64,000 bases of DNA from Theobroma cacao (taxonomy: Eukaryota; Streptophyta; Magnoliopsida; Malvales; Malvaceae): the NCBI RefSeq assembly GCF_000208745.1, contig NC_030850.1:34506350-34570349 (forward strand), in the 5' to 3' direction. Shown here piece by piece: positions 25,261 to 37,336 of the stretch (its first letter is position 1; each line of letters opens with the position of its first letter). The notes under the pieces were generated by a model. That model did no database searches. It saw nothing but the letters and a program-made list of their open reading frames with translations, and was not told where the DNA came from. The position numbers and the translations under genes were made by a program.

Positions 25261-28200
25261 ATGAATTCATTACAGGAAAATAAAAATGAAGAAAAAATTT
25301 TAAAAAAGTCCTCAACCGCGTTGATTTTTCTCCCTGATGTTTACCGGGTTGTTGGCCGTTATCTTGCAACTGTTGTAACTGTCGTACACTAACCTGGAAA
25401 TTGGAGAAAAAAGATCATACGCAAGATAAACCGCCACGTGTAGTAAACACACCCCTTCACATCCGTCAACGAATTGTCAATCAGAATTTAAAACATATTA
25501 TTACATTTTAAAAAATCTTTAAATTATTTTAAAAATTATTTTTATATTAAATCAAATTATTATATTTTATTTTATCAAATAAATTTTTATAAATAGTAAT
25601 TAATTAACTATTATTAATCAAAATATCAATCATCATTTTTTATATCACCTGATATTAACGTAATATATTAATATATTATAATTAATAATGATACGATATG
25701 TTAATATAGTATGATAGAATAATCATATAACATTTTCACTTTCCACATTAACATAAAATAAATAAGATATTTTTATTATTAATAATTAATTAATCATTAA
25801 TTATAAATATCTACTTAACTCAAAATAAAATATAAAAATTTAATTGAACGTAATAAAAAATAATAACTTATTTAAAATTTTTTAAATAATTTAGAAGTTT
25901 TTAAAACATAATGCTTTTAAAATACAAAAAATGTAATAATAGACTACCAATTATATTAATTCTCTCTAATTTTTTAAAAATTTATATTCATTTTTTAATT
26001 TCATGTTTTTATAATGTATGGATCAGTATAAGAGGATTAAAAATAATATATATACATATATTTATATCAAGTTGAAGTTATAAATCAGACAATGAGGTGA
26101 CTATTTTATTATATGTTTGTTGTTTTAAGGCATCTTAAACTTCATTATCAATACCATGCCAAATGGGGTTTTAAAGGATAATTTAAAAAATAATAATAAT
26201 TTGGGATGCATTAAAAGGCAAGGTATGATGTTATTTTCTCAGCAGTTGTCCAAAATTTTGGTGCAAACTACAAGAGGAATTGGTCTAAATGCATAAAACA
26301 ATAGTGCATTATGAAAAACATAAGCATTTGAATGTGTCTTCTCTAAACATTACTTCATGACATCTTACCAAATTATATTGCCATTATTAACTTTAGCAAT
26401 ATATTTTAACTTGGATGCGCTAAATAAAATATTTATAATCATGTATTTGATTCATGCCTATTTGACAATAATGATAATGGCATATTGAACCATGGCCTGA
26501 GTGTCTAAGTTTTATTTTGGTAAATTTTGTCACAAACTCAATTGTCCACTTAAACTTATTATTGGGCTTCAAATCTTCAATAACTTGCCTTTTTTCTTCT
26601 AACAATGAGTAGTTTTGGTAATTTTTACAAACAACATGTTAACATGGTATAAGAATAAAATTATAATATAAAATTAAACAAGTTTAAGTTTAAGATTATT
26701 GTGTTTAATGTCTTAAACGTTAATTCTATATCGTAAACGGATTAAATTTACTGAATTTATATATGTCACTTTTAACGTGTTTAACTAATCTTATTATCGT
26801 ATCATTTTGTATGATATGACTTAGTTTAATTAATTTATAATATCTATTTAAACAAGTTACTTATATTAAATAAATTTATCGTGTCATATCATATAAAATT
26901 TAACTTAACTTAATTAGTAAACATATTAATCATGTTATGTCGTGTAATATATATAATTAATATATTCATATGTGTAATTAAAATTTTGATCAATTTAATT
27001 ATTCCTATCATGTTCATTTTTATTTATATAATAATAATTAATATTGTAAAAAATTTACAAACGACAAAATGTCAATAAGAGCACTTTCTTGAAGGCCAAG
27101 TACTATAAATGTGCGCTAACGTGGGTACATTCAATTCTCTGAGACGCGGTTTTGACTATATTTATCAATTGCAGCCAAAAATCATAGCAATGACAAAATA
27201 AAAATCCATTTAGTCAGGGTCACCCAACACTTATCTTCTAAGGTAAAATTTAGAACAAATTTCCGGTCGGGATCAGAAATACTATAGGAGGAATGTCTCT
27301 ATAAATCTTTATCACTTGATGTAAAAAATGGGACCACTTTAAAAGAAAAAAAAATCAAGCTTTCTTGTCTAACACAGTCAATGAACAGGACATTGAAGAT
27401 AAGTATATATACCAACAAATAAAAGAAATTAAGATTCTATTTATTTTCAATATAACACGTTTATTGTACGCATGGTTTTAGTATAAATCATAATGTTCTT
27501 GACGTAATAATATAGTTGAAGGAGATATGTGAAATGATCAATTTGGTTTAGCTCAATTGCTTTTGATTCAGAAAAAAAAAAAATTTGGTTTAGGTCAAGG
27601 AAAGGAATGGTCTTTCTTTGATGCACGGGTATTCGTTTTGGCCCCAAGCCGCGGTAAAGTTATTGCGCGAATCACATTTTGATATTGTGAAACATGTAAA
27701 AGTAGAGAGTCAGAGTTCATATCTAAATATTAAGGACTTCACCTTTTTCGGTACTTGGGAATATTACTGATCTTAATTAGAAAAACACACACACATGAAT
27801 AACAGGATTCAAATGCTTATTACCAAATGTCAATTAATTTGAAAAAAAAATTGCTTCAATGATTGTCTTAATATAATTAAAGTGTACATTTATATTATTT
27901 AATTACTTTTTTATTTATCAAAATTAGACAATATTAATTTAGTTTTAATAAAAAGATAATATCATAGCCTAACAGCTAGCTAAGTTTTAAAAATAAATGT
28001 AGGTTTAGTGTACTAAATTTTAAATCTTATAATGCATAAAATATATTTTAAATATATAATAGGTCAGAACTTAAATTCAACATTGTACGTTCTCACGTTC
28101 ATAATCCAAAAATCATGCTTAATAAGTGATAGAAGTCTTTCTGATGTACGATTTACCTTGACATACCAAATATTATAGAATAGAACTTAAACTCAACCTT

Positions 28201-29160
28201 GGTGCAGATTGGAATTTAAGCCCAACCTTGTGAGGTTTTAAACTTGAAAAATAGAGTTTTAAACCTATGAATTATGGACTCACGTTCATAACTTAAAAGA
28301 CATACTATATAGATAGTAGAAGATTCATGTTGATATATTCAATATCCATCTCATCTCTTACTGATGTGAGATTCGTGACAATAAAAACAATGATAGATCT
28401 TTTCTTTTATATATCTAAAAATATTAATAATTCTACTTATTGAAAAATTATAAATCAAAGAGGATGAAAATTATAATGCATTGAGTTGCAACGGTTAATT
28501 TAATTATTATTGTTTTTATTGTCAAATTATGAATAAAAAATAGAGTACACTCTTGAATTTAAAATTCAATTTAATGAATTTTGGATTAAATAAATATATA
28601 TTTTTTGAAAGTGGATTAAACATAAATTAATTATATAAAAATTTTATCTTAATTGATAATATAAATCCCAAATGGACTTAAAGATTTTCAAGGTGTAGTT
28701 CTTGGGCTTTACATCCAATGTGCAAAACAAGAAGAGGAGAAGAAAAAAAAAAACTAAAGAAATGCTTAAAAAGTACTAATATTTAGAAAAGAAAAGAAAT
28801 AAAATGGTCATTTTGAAAAGTACGATTCTATTTAATTAGTAAACAAAGTATTAAATTTCAAAGAATGTGACTTAAAAAGTCTAGTGACAGTTAATCTCGT
28901 TTTTTGGGGACACATCCAGAAAGCTATATCTCCAATTATTGTTTGCTCTTTGGGTAATGCATTGGGCCCCATAAATTTATTGTATTCCAAACACATGTTT
29001 TTAATAGTAGTAAAACTAATTAAATGTAGAAAGGATCCGATAATGCTATCATTATCATTATTGTTATTATATTAAAAGAAAACGTCAATTGTCTTCTTCA
29101 ATTTCACTGTGAAATGTAAGTTTTGAAAATTGAAAGAGGTTAAAACTCCCACGCCAACTA
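25261..29160. other. AT-rich intergenic DNA without recognisable genes
   Basis: This stretch is very AT-rich, with many short A/T runs and only short, low-complexity open frames on both strands. I see no protein domain, RNA gene or clear terminal repeats. Old degraded mobile elements are likely but cannot be named. Confidence 0.6.
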
Positions 29161-29169
29161 ACTTTCGCA

Positions 29170-29420
29170 TGTCCTGCAGAGACACTCTACCTGCTATATA
29201 TATATATATATATATAAACACATAAATTAAGGTCTATTGCGTACTTGAACTTGATCTATAAAAAAATATTATATAAGTAATCATATGATGTAATCTGTAC
29301 GATTCCCTTCTACATGCTATACATAAACAAATAAATTGAGGTCTATTGGGTACTTGAATTCGATCTATAAAAAAATGTAACTTAAGTAATCATCTGATGT
29401 ATTTTGCGCGATTAGCTTTA
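29170..29420. repeat. TA microsatellite and diverged tandem duplication of about 110 bp
   Basis: A (TA)n run lies at about 29193-29215. It is followed by two diverged copies of a unit of about 110 bp, one beginning near 29221 and the other near 29331. They share GGTCTATTG-GTACTTGAA, GATCTATAAAAAAAT and AAGTAATCAT-TGATGTA. Confidence 0.75.
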
Positions 29421-30639
29421 TTTTATTACTTCAATCTACTTTAAAAAAATTATATTATAAAATCTTTTTTAGATTTTGCCTAAATTTAATCTCTATTTTT
29501 AAAAAATTTATATTCGATATATGAACTATTATGTAATTGTAATACTACCTTGCAAATACATAAAGTTAAAAATCCAAAATTTTTATATATATATTTTAAA
29601 AATTATGAGTATATTTTTGAATTTATTTGTTAATAAGATAATTATATTTAATTAATTGATAATGTATAAGTATTATATATTGATAGTGCATCAATTATAA
29701 CTCAATTTTAAATTGGATTAATATTTGATATATTGTTGAAAATATTTATTTTACATGATTTTTGAATATTTATTTTTACACATTTATGAGATATATACAT
29801 GGATAATACATTAAATAAAAAAAATTTAAATTTTAAATCAAAATACATTATCTCAAACATATTCTACTCAAAAAAATTTCCAAAAGCCAAGATTCCAATT
29901 CCAGAGATGTGCTTCACATGTACAGCCTTGCACAGCTTGACTGAGTCATTATTTTATTTTAAAGAAAAGTCATAGTCGTACTGTCTTTAATTCTTCCTTC
30001 TTTGTTGGTACTACTGTGCTACCGATAGTTACAGGTGACATGAGCTTTTGCTTTTAGATGGCAATTCTTCTTTCTCCATTTCCTCTTGCTTCTTGCAGCC
30101 TTGATGATTTTTTTTGTATGCCCAAAAAGTCGAAGCGCAAGTTATCAATATTGCAAGGCCCGACCATAATTAAAAAGGTATAAGGTATCTTTTTAATTTG
30201 TATCAAAATTATACAAAGATTTATTAATTTTTAAAATAAATATTTTTCTCTAAGAATGCAAACACCAATAACAGAAATTATAAAAAAATTTAAATTTTTA
30301 TTTTTTTATTAATTTAAAATTTTATTATCATATTAAAAAATAAAAAAATACTAAAAAAGAGACATGGGAATTTTTTTTAATTAATAAAAAATAATAAAAA
30401 TATAATAATAATTATAAAAATTAATCAAAAGTAATTTTTTTTATCTTTGTCACGTCAATAAGTTGATAAAAATACTAATAATTGAACTTACATGTCTAGT
30501 AAAAAAGTTTTTTTAACTGAAGTATTTATTTTAAAAATTAATAAATTTTCGTGTCATTTAAATTAAAAATTAAAAATTAAGGACATTTTACACTAATTAA
30601 AAATATCAAAATCAAAATCTATTACATATTTAAAAGAAG
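29421..30639. other. AT-rich intergenic DNA
   Basis: Strongly AT-rich sequence with poly-A and poly-T tracts. I see no gene and no recognisable repeat structure. Confidence 0.5.
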
Positions 30640-31082
30640 GGCTTTAACTACGTGTCATCTAAATCACTAGTCACGTTTTCAGTCTCCTAACCCATGAGTC
30701 AGTCAAACTTTGCAAAATAGTCAGTTAAACCACGTTTGCCCATGAGTCAAATTGAAATCTCTTTTGCCCATGAGGCACGTTTTCAAGTTAGGAGTTTTAG
30801 ACTTCTATCAATCACGCCCAGACTTGAACAAAGGGGTTGAAATCTCTGACATGGCTTATGAAAGAAAACCCAAATTACCTGCGTTTGTAAGTAAATTCTT
30901 GGATGATCGACGTGGAGAGTCGGTTTTGACCCTGTTGGTGTTTCTTTGCCCATTCTTATCCCTGTTCTTTTGCTCTTTCCTCGTTTGCCACGTGGAGAGC
31001 ATAAAAAGAAAAAAAACACATATTAAAGCAAAAAGAGAGATACAAAGAAGCCCGTTTGCAGCGCACGGGCTATAGTATAATC
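30640..31082. other. Less AT-rich block ending in a GC-rich hairpin (possible mobile-element terminus)
   Basis: The block has short internal repeats of TTTGCCCATGAG (about 30738 and 30763). It ends with a potential hairpin, GCCCGT then TTGCAGCGC then ACGGGC, near 31050-31070. Plant Helitrons end in such a short GC-rich hairpin followed by CTRR. The exact CTRR signature is not seen here (CTATAG instead), so this is only suggestive. An open plus-strand frame at 30752-31075 has no recognised domain. Confidence 0.25.
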
Positions 31083-31736
31083 TATTACATAATCCCCTCA
31101 TTTAGTTACGTGTCAGCATCTAGAGTATTAGGTTGTAATTATAGGGTGTTCTACACTCGCTTGAAACACGATGTGGGCTTTTTGTCTTCTTCTTTTTTTT
31201 ATTTTTTAATACTCTGATCAGTGATCGGTTGTTTTTTGCTACATAAAAAAGTGATGGTTGATTCCTTCTCTTAATACTCACGCACAGATTTAATATGTGC
31301 ATTATTATTCCCTTTAGAAAAAAAAAAAAATATATATATATATATATATATTTCTTATAATACAAAATATGAAAATAAAATATTTGGGTGGATATTTGTG
31401 GATTTCATCCAAATTTGAAGTGAAACAAAATTTAAATTTTAAATAATTATAAAAGTGGATTAATTCTAAATAATTGTAAAGGCATAAGATAAAAAAGTAT
31501 TAATTAAAATTGAAGATAATTTAGAAAATTTCATCATTAAAACTAAAAAAAAATTAATAAGTGTAATTAATATTCATTTTGTTTTGACTATAAAAAAATA
31601 TTCATTTTATTTTTATAATTTTATTATATTAATTATGTAGCTTAGTAATAATTACTTTTAAAATACTATATTCTCTCAATATGAATTTGATTTCGCTATT
31701 AGGATCATGTAATTAACTAAATATGATTATATCAAT
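31083..31736. other. AT-rich intergenic DNA with a TA microsatellite
   Basis: Contains a poly-A tract followed by (TA)n at about 31319-31350. The remainder is AT-rich with no supported gene. Confidence 0.5.
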
Positions 31737-32965
31737 ATTAGCATATATTTTTTTTTGAATAGCAAAAGCATCGAATTTATTCATCATGAAGGGAACTGAA
31801 CTCCTCCACCATTACATGGAAACATTAGAGCATAAGGCTTTGGCTTATATATCAGTCCATTCTATCTTATATATCTTTCCAAAGCCTCCTCAAAAGCCAA
31901 AGATAAACATTTCCTATACACATCAAAAACCAGAAAAGTAAAACCCCCAAAAGAGAGCAATTACATTCACCCGTCCAGGAAACAAAACAAAATCTTAGGA
32001 TATCGCAGCCACCACAAACTTGACAATGCATCCTTGCCTCCCAAGTGCCTTTCTCTCCCAATCCAATAAGAGCAAGGAAGGGATGATTACAATAAACCAC
32101 AAACATAGACTAAGAGAATCACGACTCATTAACAACCATAACTCCCAATTAGACTAAAAACAGAGGTTAGCTATAACTGGACCTCACCTCCACAATCAAG
32201 GTTAAAAAAGGAAGTTAGTACTCTTTTAATATCTCACTTTGAATATGGATAGCAGCTTTTGCAAGTGAATCGGTTTCTTGATTTGCCTCTCCTAATAAAT
32301 GTTTAATTTTCCATTTTGCACTTATCTCCTTTAACCTTTTTTATCTGAATCATCCAAAATCTCAACCTCTAAAGCGCACTCACAAGATCTTTAATCCATC
32401 TAACAATGTTGCACGTGTCACTTTCAATCAATAAGGAATGGCTATCTTTCCATCTCGGGGTTGAGAAGATCAAAAAGATTTATTTCACAGCAAGAACTTC
32501 AGCTGTAGTAAAATTAGCAATACCAATCGGTTTGGAGAAGGTAATTAATACCTCTCCCTTTTCATTCTTCAATATACTCCAAATTCCAGCTAGTCCAGGG
32601 CAACCTTGAGCCGCTCCGTCAACGTTAAATTTCAGCTACCCCAGCTTTGGTTTTTCCCATGTAGCACCTTTTCTTTCTTTTGCTTTCTTTTTACCACCAC
32701 ATCCAACTTATGGGAACATAAAGGTAGTTAGAACATAAAGATACTCATTAAGCCACTTAGCATTAGCCCAAGAAACCACTCTTATCTTTGAGGTCTCCAG
32801 TACCGTGTGCTATCCCAAACTTTACTATTGAAGACAACATCGTTACGATATTTTCAAATTGCCCAAACAACCGTAAAATAACTCATCCTCCATATCTTTT
32901 TGTCTGCCTTTCCCAGGTAACAATTATTCCAATATTCGAAGAACAATTCAACATTAGCATATATT
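31737..32965 (-). mobile_element. 5'-truncated L1-type LINE fragment with RNase H region and target-site duplication
   Basis: The insertion is read on minus. Its 5' end (about 32952) lies in a region resembling the zinc-binding reverse-transcriptase tail (zf-RVT), with KIWRMSYFTVVWAI. About 32230-32660 encodes a degenerate RNase H domain: LKFNVDGAAQG (first catalytic Asp), TAEVLAVK (Glu) and IESDTCN (Asp). There are at least three in-frame stops and a frameshift, so it is dead. The 3' end is a short poly(A), seen as a T run at 31748-31756. A perfect 13-bp direct repeat, ATTAGCATATATT, flanks it at 31737-31749 and 32953-32965. Poly(A), 5' truncation and target-site duplication together are the hallmarks of target-primed reverse transcription. 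Plant L1 elements carrying an RNase H domain are known. Confidence 0.88.
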
Positions 32966-33533
32966 AAGATATAAAAAATCAAATGTTTTAAAAAATTTTA
33001 TTTAAACAAAAAATTACTTAGTAAAACATGAGAAAATATTTTAAAAATAAGGACTTTTTAAAATAATTATCTTTAATTTATCATTATTACTATTATTTAT
33101 AAATTTTTAAATTTAAAATTATTTATCTGTAATTATTATTATTTTTATTTATAATATTATATAATTTAATTTTTTTTAATAAAAAATTCAATTCCCACTA
33201 GAAGCGGGACACCACTCTAGTACATTTTAAAAAAAGGGCCCATGTTGGGCTTTTGGTTTAATAGAGTTTGAGTTTAATGATAGGACGCAACATCGGGTTC
33301 GGGTTGATTTTGCTCCGAAATACGGGTTCCCTTTCCCGCCATCGTCCGTGTTTAACATCATCATTTCATTTCCTCGTTTGCATTTTTCCACCTGTAACTG
33401 ACAACTCTCTCTCCGAGGTAATTCAAACTCCAACCATCGTCATCATCATAAAATAAATAAAAATAAAACGATTCTCTTTAGAGTTTTGGTAAATTAGGGC
33501 TTGAATTTATCATCTTCACCGATTTCGGTTGAA
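32966..33533 (+). promoter_or_regulatory. AT-rich gap and upstream region of PRD3/PAIR1
   Basis: AT-rich sequence to about 33200, then a more balanced stretch likely to hold the promoter and 5' leader of the gene that starts at 33534. No separate gene is seen. Confidence 0.4.
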
Positions 33534-36500
33534 ATGAAGTTGAAGATCAACAAAGCCTGCGATCTCAGCTCCATCTCTGTTCTTCCTCCTCATACAAGGT
33601 TTGTTTTTCACCTCGCATGATTCTCGTTCGTTTTCCGAGAAAATGTATTTAAAGGTCAACTAATTCAAAACTTAAATCGTGAGGGTGTGATCATACTAGC
33701 TTAATCGAGCATAATTTGCGGTTTTCTCGTATATGGAAGTGTAGAGATGAGCTTAATCGTCCTAGGTTTTCATCAGAAAACGCATGTCTAGTTCATTTTT
33801 GTTAATTTTTTAGATATTTGAAGGAGATCAATTCTCTTTTGAGCCTTCAAAGATCTGTTTGACTGGAGGGAAAAATTTTCAAATTTCTTTATCTCACATC
33901 TCTTCTGTATTGTGAATACGTCGACGCGAGTTTCATATTTTTTTCCTACTTCTTTTTATAGGAAAATAAGAATTACTAATGAAATTTCAATTTTGAAAAG
34001 AAAATAATTTTTAGACAATTTCAAGATTATCATCATCTGATACCTGAGAGTTTAAAATTTCAATTTGACGCTGTTTGGTTATGCAAATATATGTGAAGGA
34101 GATCGAGCCTGGTACCGAGTGGACCACAATCATCACAGCTTAGATCACAGCCATCGCAACAGTCATTCTCACAGGGGATTTCATCTCAGCATGCCTTGTT
34201 TTCCCAGATCTCGCAAAGCTCACTCGATGAAGTCGTGACAACCGACCAGGTTGAATCTAATCTCCTTCGATTTTCAGCATTTAAGGTTGCATGTAAAGCT
34301 CTATACCTTATTCTTGTGAGAGTACATAAATTGTCTTTGTATTTCATCTTTGCAGAGATATGGTTCTCAAGAACGAGAGAATTCTGTGAAGAAGTTTTCT
34401 TGCTTGCCTCCAACCAACTTTACAAGAGAAGATAGTCAAATCCCAATTTCAAAAACTTCCACCAACCTAATACGCAAATGGAATTCGGCTTCTAATCCAG
34501 AACATAGATGTAAGTTTATTATTTAGTTATACTATTACAAGCAAGGCTTACGTTCAATAAGACCAGTTTAATGACCTTTCCTTTGGGTAGCTTAATTAAG
34601 CTTTTGAGCTACATTTTGTTATGTAACTGCTAAGGATGGATGCTGAATCTTTTATTTGCCTGACCAGGTCAATCTTCTCAAGAACTTGAGCACCGGCTTT
34701 CAATGGTTGAAACTTCATTAAATAGATTTGGAATGATCTTGGATTCTATTCAGAGTGATGTAATGCAAGTGAATAAAGGAACGAAAGAAGTGTTGCTGGA
34801 AAGTGAGTTACCCTGTTCCTCAATGTTACAAAAACCTGAGAGATGAAAGGGATAATATATTGCTCAATGGTTATAGCTATTAATAACTTGTTTGTCTGCA
34901 TAAGATTGTTATATTCCTGTCATTCCAGGACATGGAAAGAAAGGAGAAAATGGAAGCTCTATCTTCTGTAGTTCTAACACATATAATTTGATGTAAGGCA
35001 ATAGAAACCTATTTTTGTCATGAAACTTGATCTTCATTACTACAATAAGCAACTACTAATGAATGTCTATAATTTGGATTTTGTGAAGTGTTTTATTCCA
35101 TCAGGTAGGCCTTTTTATGAAATAATAATACCATGAATTCAATGAGGAATGAACAATTCTGAAACCTGTGAACTTATCTAAATTGAAGTTTCTTATCAAT
35201 TATATTTCAGTGGAAAGGATACGGCAGAAGTTGATTGCTGAAGATACCTTCTTACAGCTACTGGTAACAACACAATATTATGCTCCGTTTTTACTTTTTG
35301 AATTGACCGGCCTTGTTGTTATGAGCATTTGTAAATATATAGTTGTTAAGAGAACTGAGATGTGGTAAACAGAACAACGGACAAGAAGATATTAAAGCCA
35401 GCCTTGATGGAGGCATGAAAGCTATATCAGATCAACTAAACAAGGATATATACCGAGACAAGTTACAACAGATTTTCTTGGTGCTTTCTGCATTGCCAGA
35501 ACAGACAGAAGCTTCTCTACTCAAATTACAAACAGAGATTTGCAACACCTTCACTAACGTAGTAAAGGCATGTATTATGCTGTAAGGGAGAACTTCAAAA
35601 TGCATTCAACTTCAAACTTTAAAATGATGCATTCAGTTTCGTGGCCTCAAATGAGATCATTTCTAGTTACCAATATAAACAGCTCCGAAATGTTTCCCAT
35701 TTACAAACTTTTTCTGTCAAATTCATTAGACTTTCTGTGTTGAATACTGCCATGTTTATCAGCTTGTTCAGAAAGCCTTTGTTTTCATTATGTTTCAGGG
35801 AATTGCTAGCAATGTGAAGACCCTCGGCCAAAAAGGTCCAGTTGGTACTTCTCTTCAACCAAAGGTGCTTTATTTTTCTCATTGAATAACCCTGAATCTT
35901 TTCAAGCAGGCATGTCATGACAACAAAATTTCTCAGTAAAATTTTCTTATTTGTGAATATGCAGTGTACCAGCTGTGCGACCCCACAAAGCAAGCCACAG
36001 CCAGTTATGAAGTATGTAAAATTCACGCTATACTGTCTTGGTTATTCCTCTGTTTGTTCAGCCAGTTATGATCGACTATTTTTCCTCTTTCTTTTATTTG
36101 CTCTCATTTAGAGGAAACACATGTGATATTATCATTTTAGAATGCCAAAGTGAAGGATATCGGTGTTCATTTTGGTACAGATTTAAGAAAAAGTTTCTTT
36201 TTTAAATTTAAAGTTCTTGGGCCTTCTCACTTCTCACAGTTCTTAAATTATTCTCTTGCTTCAAGGCAAGCTGTGCCTCCAAAAGTTTATGAGCAACCCA
36301 CTCTAGCTCCAAAGGTAGAAACAGGAGGCTGGAAATCTGTAAAAATGAAACAATCTACTATCAATGAAAGGGCATTCTGTAAAGAGAACAAGAGGAAAGG
36401 AGTTTCGTCCATTGAGCAGGTGGTTCTTCCTTTTTATTTGTTTGGATATCTCCTCCACGATTTGCATGGACTTACATTCCTTAAATCCACTTGATATTTC

Positions 36501-37336
36501 GTTTTAGCTTATTTGCTGCATGGATTTGTTTGTACTGAATCAAAATGCCACTTCATGATACAGGAAAAATACAGAATCTTAATTGAATCGGATGAAGAGA
36601 TGGATGGAGGCTTTTCCTGCTTGCTTGATGACAAGGAAACAAGTATTCACTGAACTAAATAAGAGACTTAAGTTATATGATTCATTTTCTGCTTATTAGT
36701 TATTATTTTTATCCTATTTATAAGTTCCTGATGGAGGCAGACACCATGACTCCTGTGACCTGCTAGACATTAGTTCCTTAGATATTTAAATTAGCATTTA
36801 CACAGATTACTGCTAATGACCAAAATTCTGTATATAGAGAGATGGAACTCAAACTCTAATTAGTTTTATGACCATGCGGCATCATCCTAATAGCAATTCT
36901 GCCCAGTACACAACCAATTTATTAAACGTTAACTAAACATTATTAGTAACTTACAAGAATTTAATAAGCCACTTAAATGCATTCTGAAGCTGAAGTATAA
37001 AAAAAAGTATGATATCTATTATAAGGGTTTGCTTTATGATTTTTCTTATTTCAACTGACGCAAACTGGATAAAGACATTTGTTCTAACCAGTTGGATTGT
37101 CTTGGTTTATCAACAGCAGATTGATAGTATAATTCTATCTGGTTTACTATTACTTGCTGCTATAAAGTTTTAGTTGCTCTTTTCCATCAACTTTTCTGAA
37201 CTTAACCTGTTTTTTTTTTTTTAAAGAAGACAGAACAAACAGTTTGATAAAGGAAGCTAAGGAAGAGACTGAAAGGATTTTGAGGAAAGCTAGGAGGCGA
37301 AAGAGAAAGAGCCAGAATTTCATAATTATTAATTGA
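33534..37336 (+). CDS. PRD3: PAIR1/PRD3-type protein for meiotic double-strand break formation
   Basis: Eleven exons on plus give about 399 aa: 33534-33598, 34099-34249, 34356-34509, 34668-34802, 35211-35263, 35373 to about 35558, 35799-35864, 35965-36011, 36266-36419, 36564-36642, 37227-37336. The N-terminus MKLKINKACDLSSISVLPP is nearly the same as that of rice PAIR1. Further matches are a Gln/Ser-rich stretch (SQPSQQSFSQG), LIRKWNSASNPEHR, the coiled-coil segment RFGMILDSIQSDVMQVNK, and a basic C-terminus (RILRKARRRKRKSQN). Family role: required, with SPO11 and its partners, to start meiotic recombination and homologue pairing, acting in the nucleus of meiocytes. Two junctions are less certain: the exon 2 acceptor (34099 or 3 bp later) and the exon 6 donor (GT after 35558, or a GC donor after 35567, adding three residues). 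The protein is somewhat shorter than rice PAIR1 but has both ends. Confidence 0.88.

Noticed and set aside
30752..31075. Plus-strand open frame of 107 codons
   Set aside because: No recognisable domain, a Leu/Phe/Cys run followed by Lys/Arg, and position inside a possible mobile element.
32406..32609. Plus-strand open frame within the LINE
   Set aside because: It is antisense to the RNase H remnant, which explains the sequence better.
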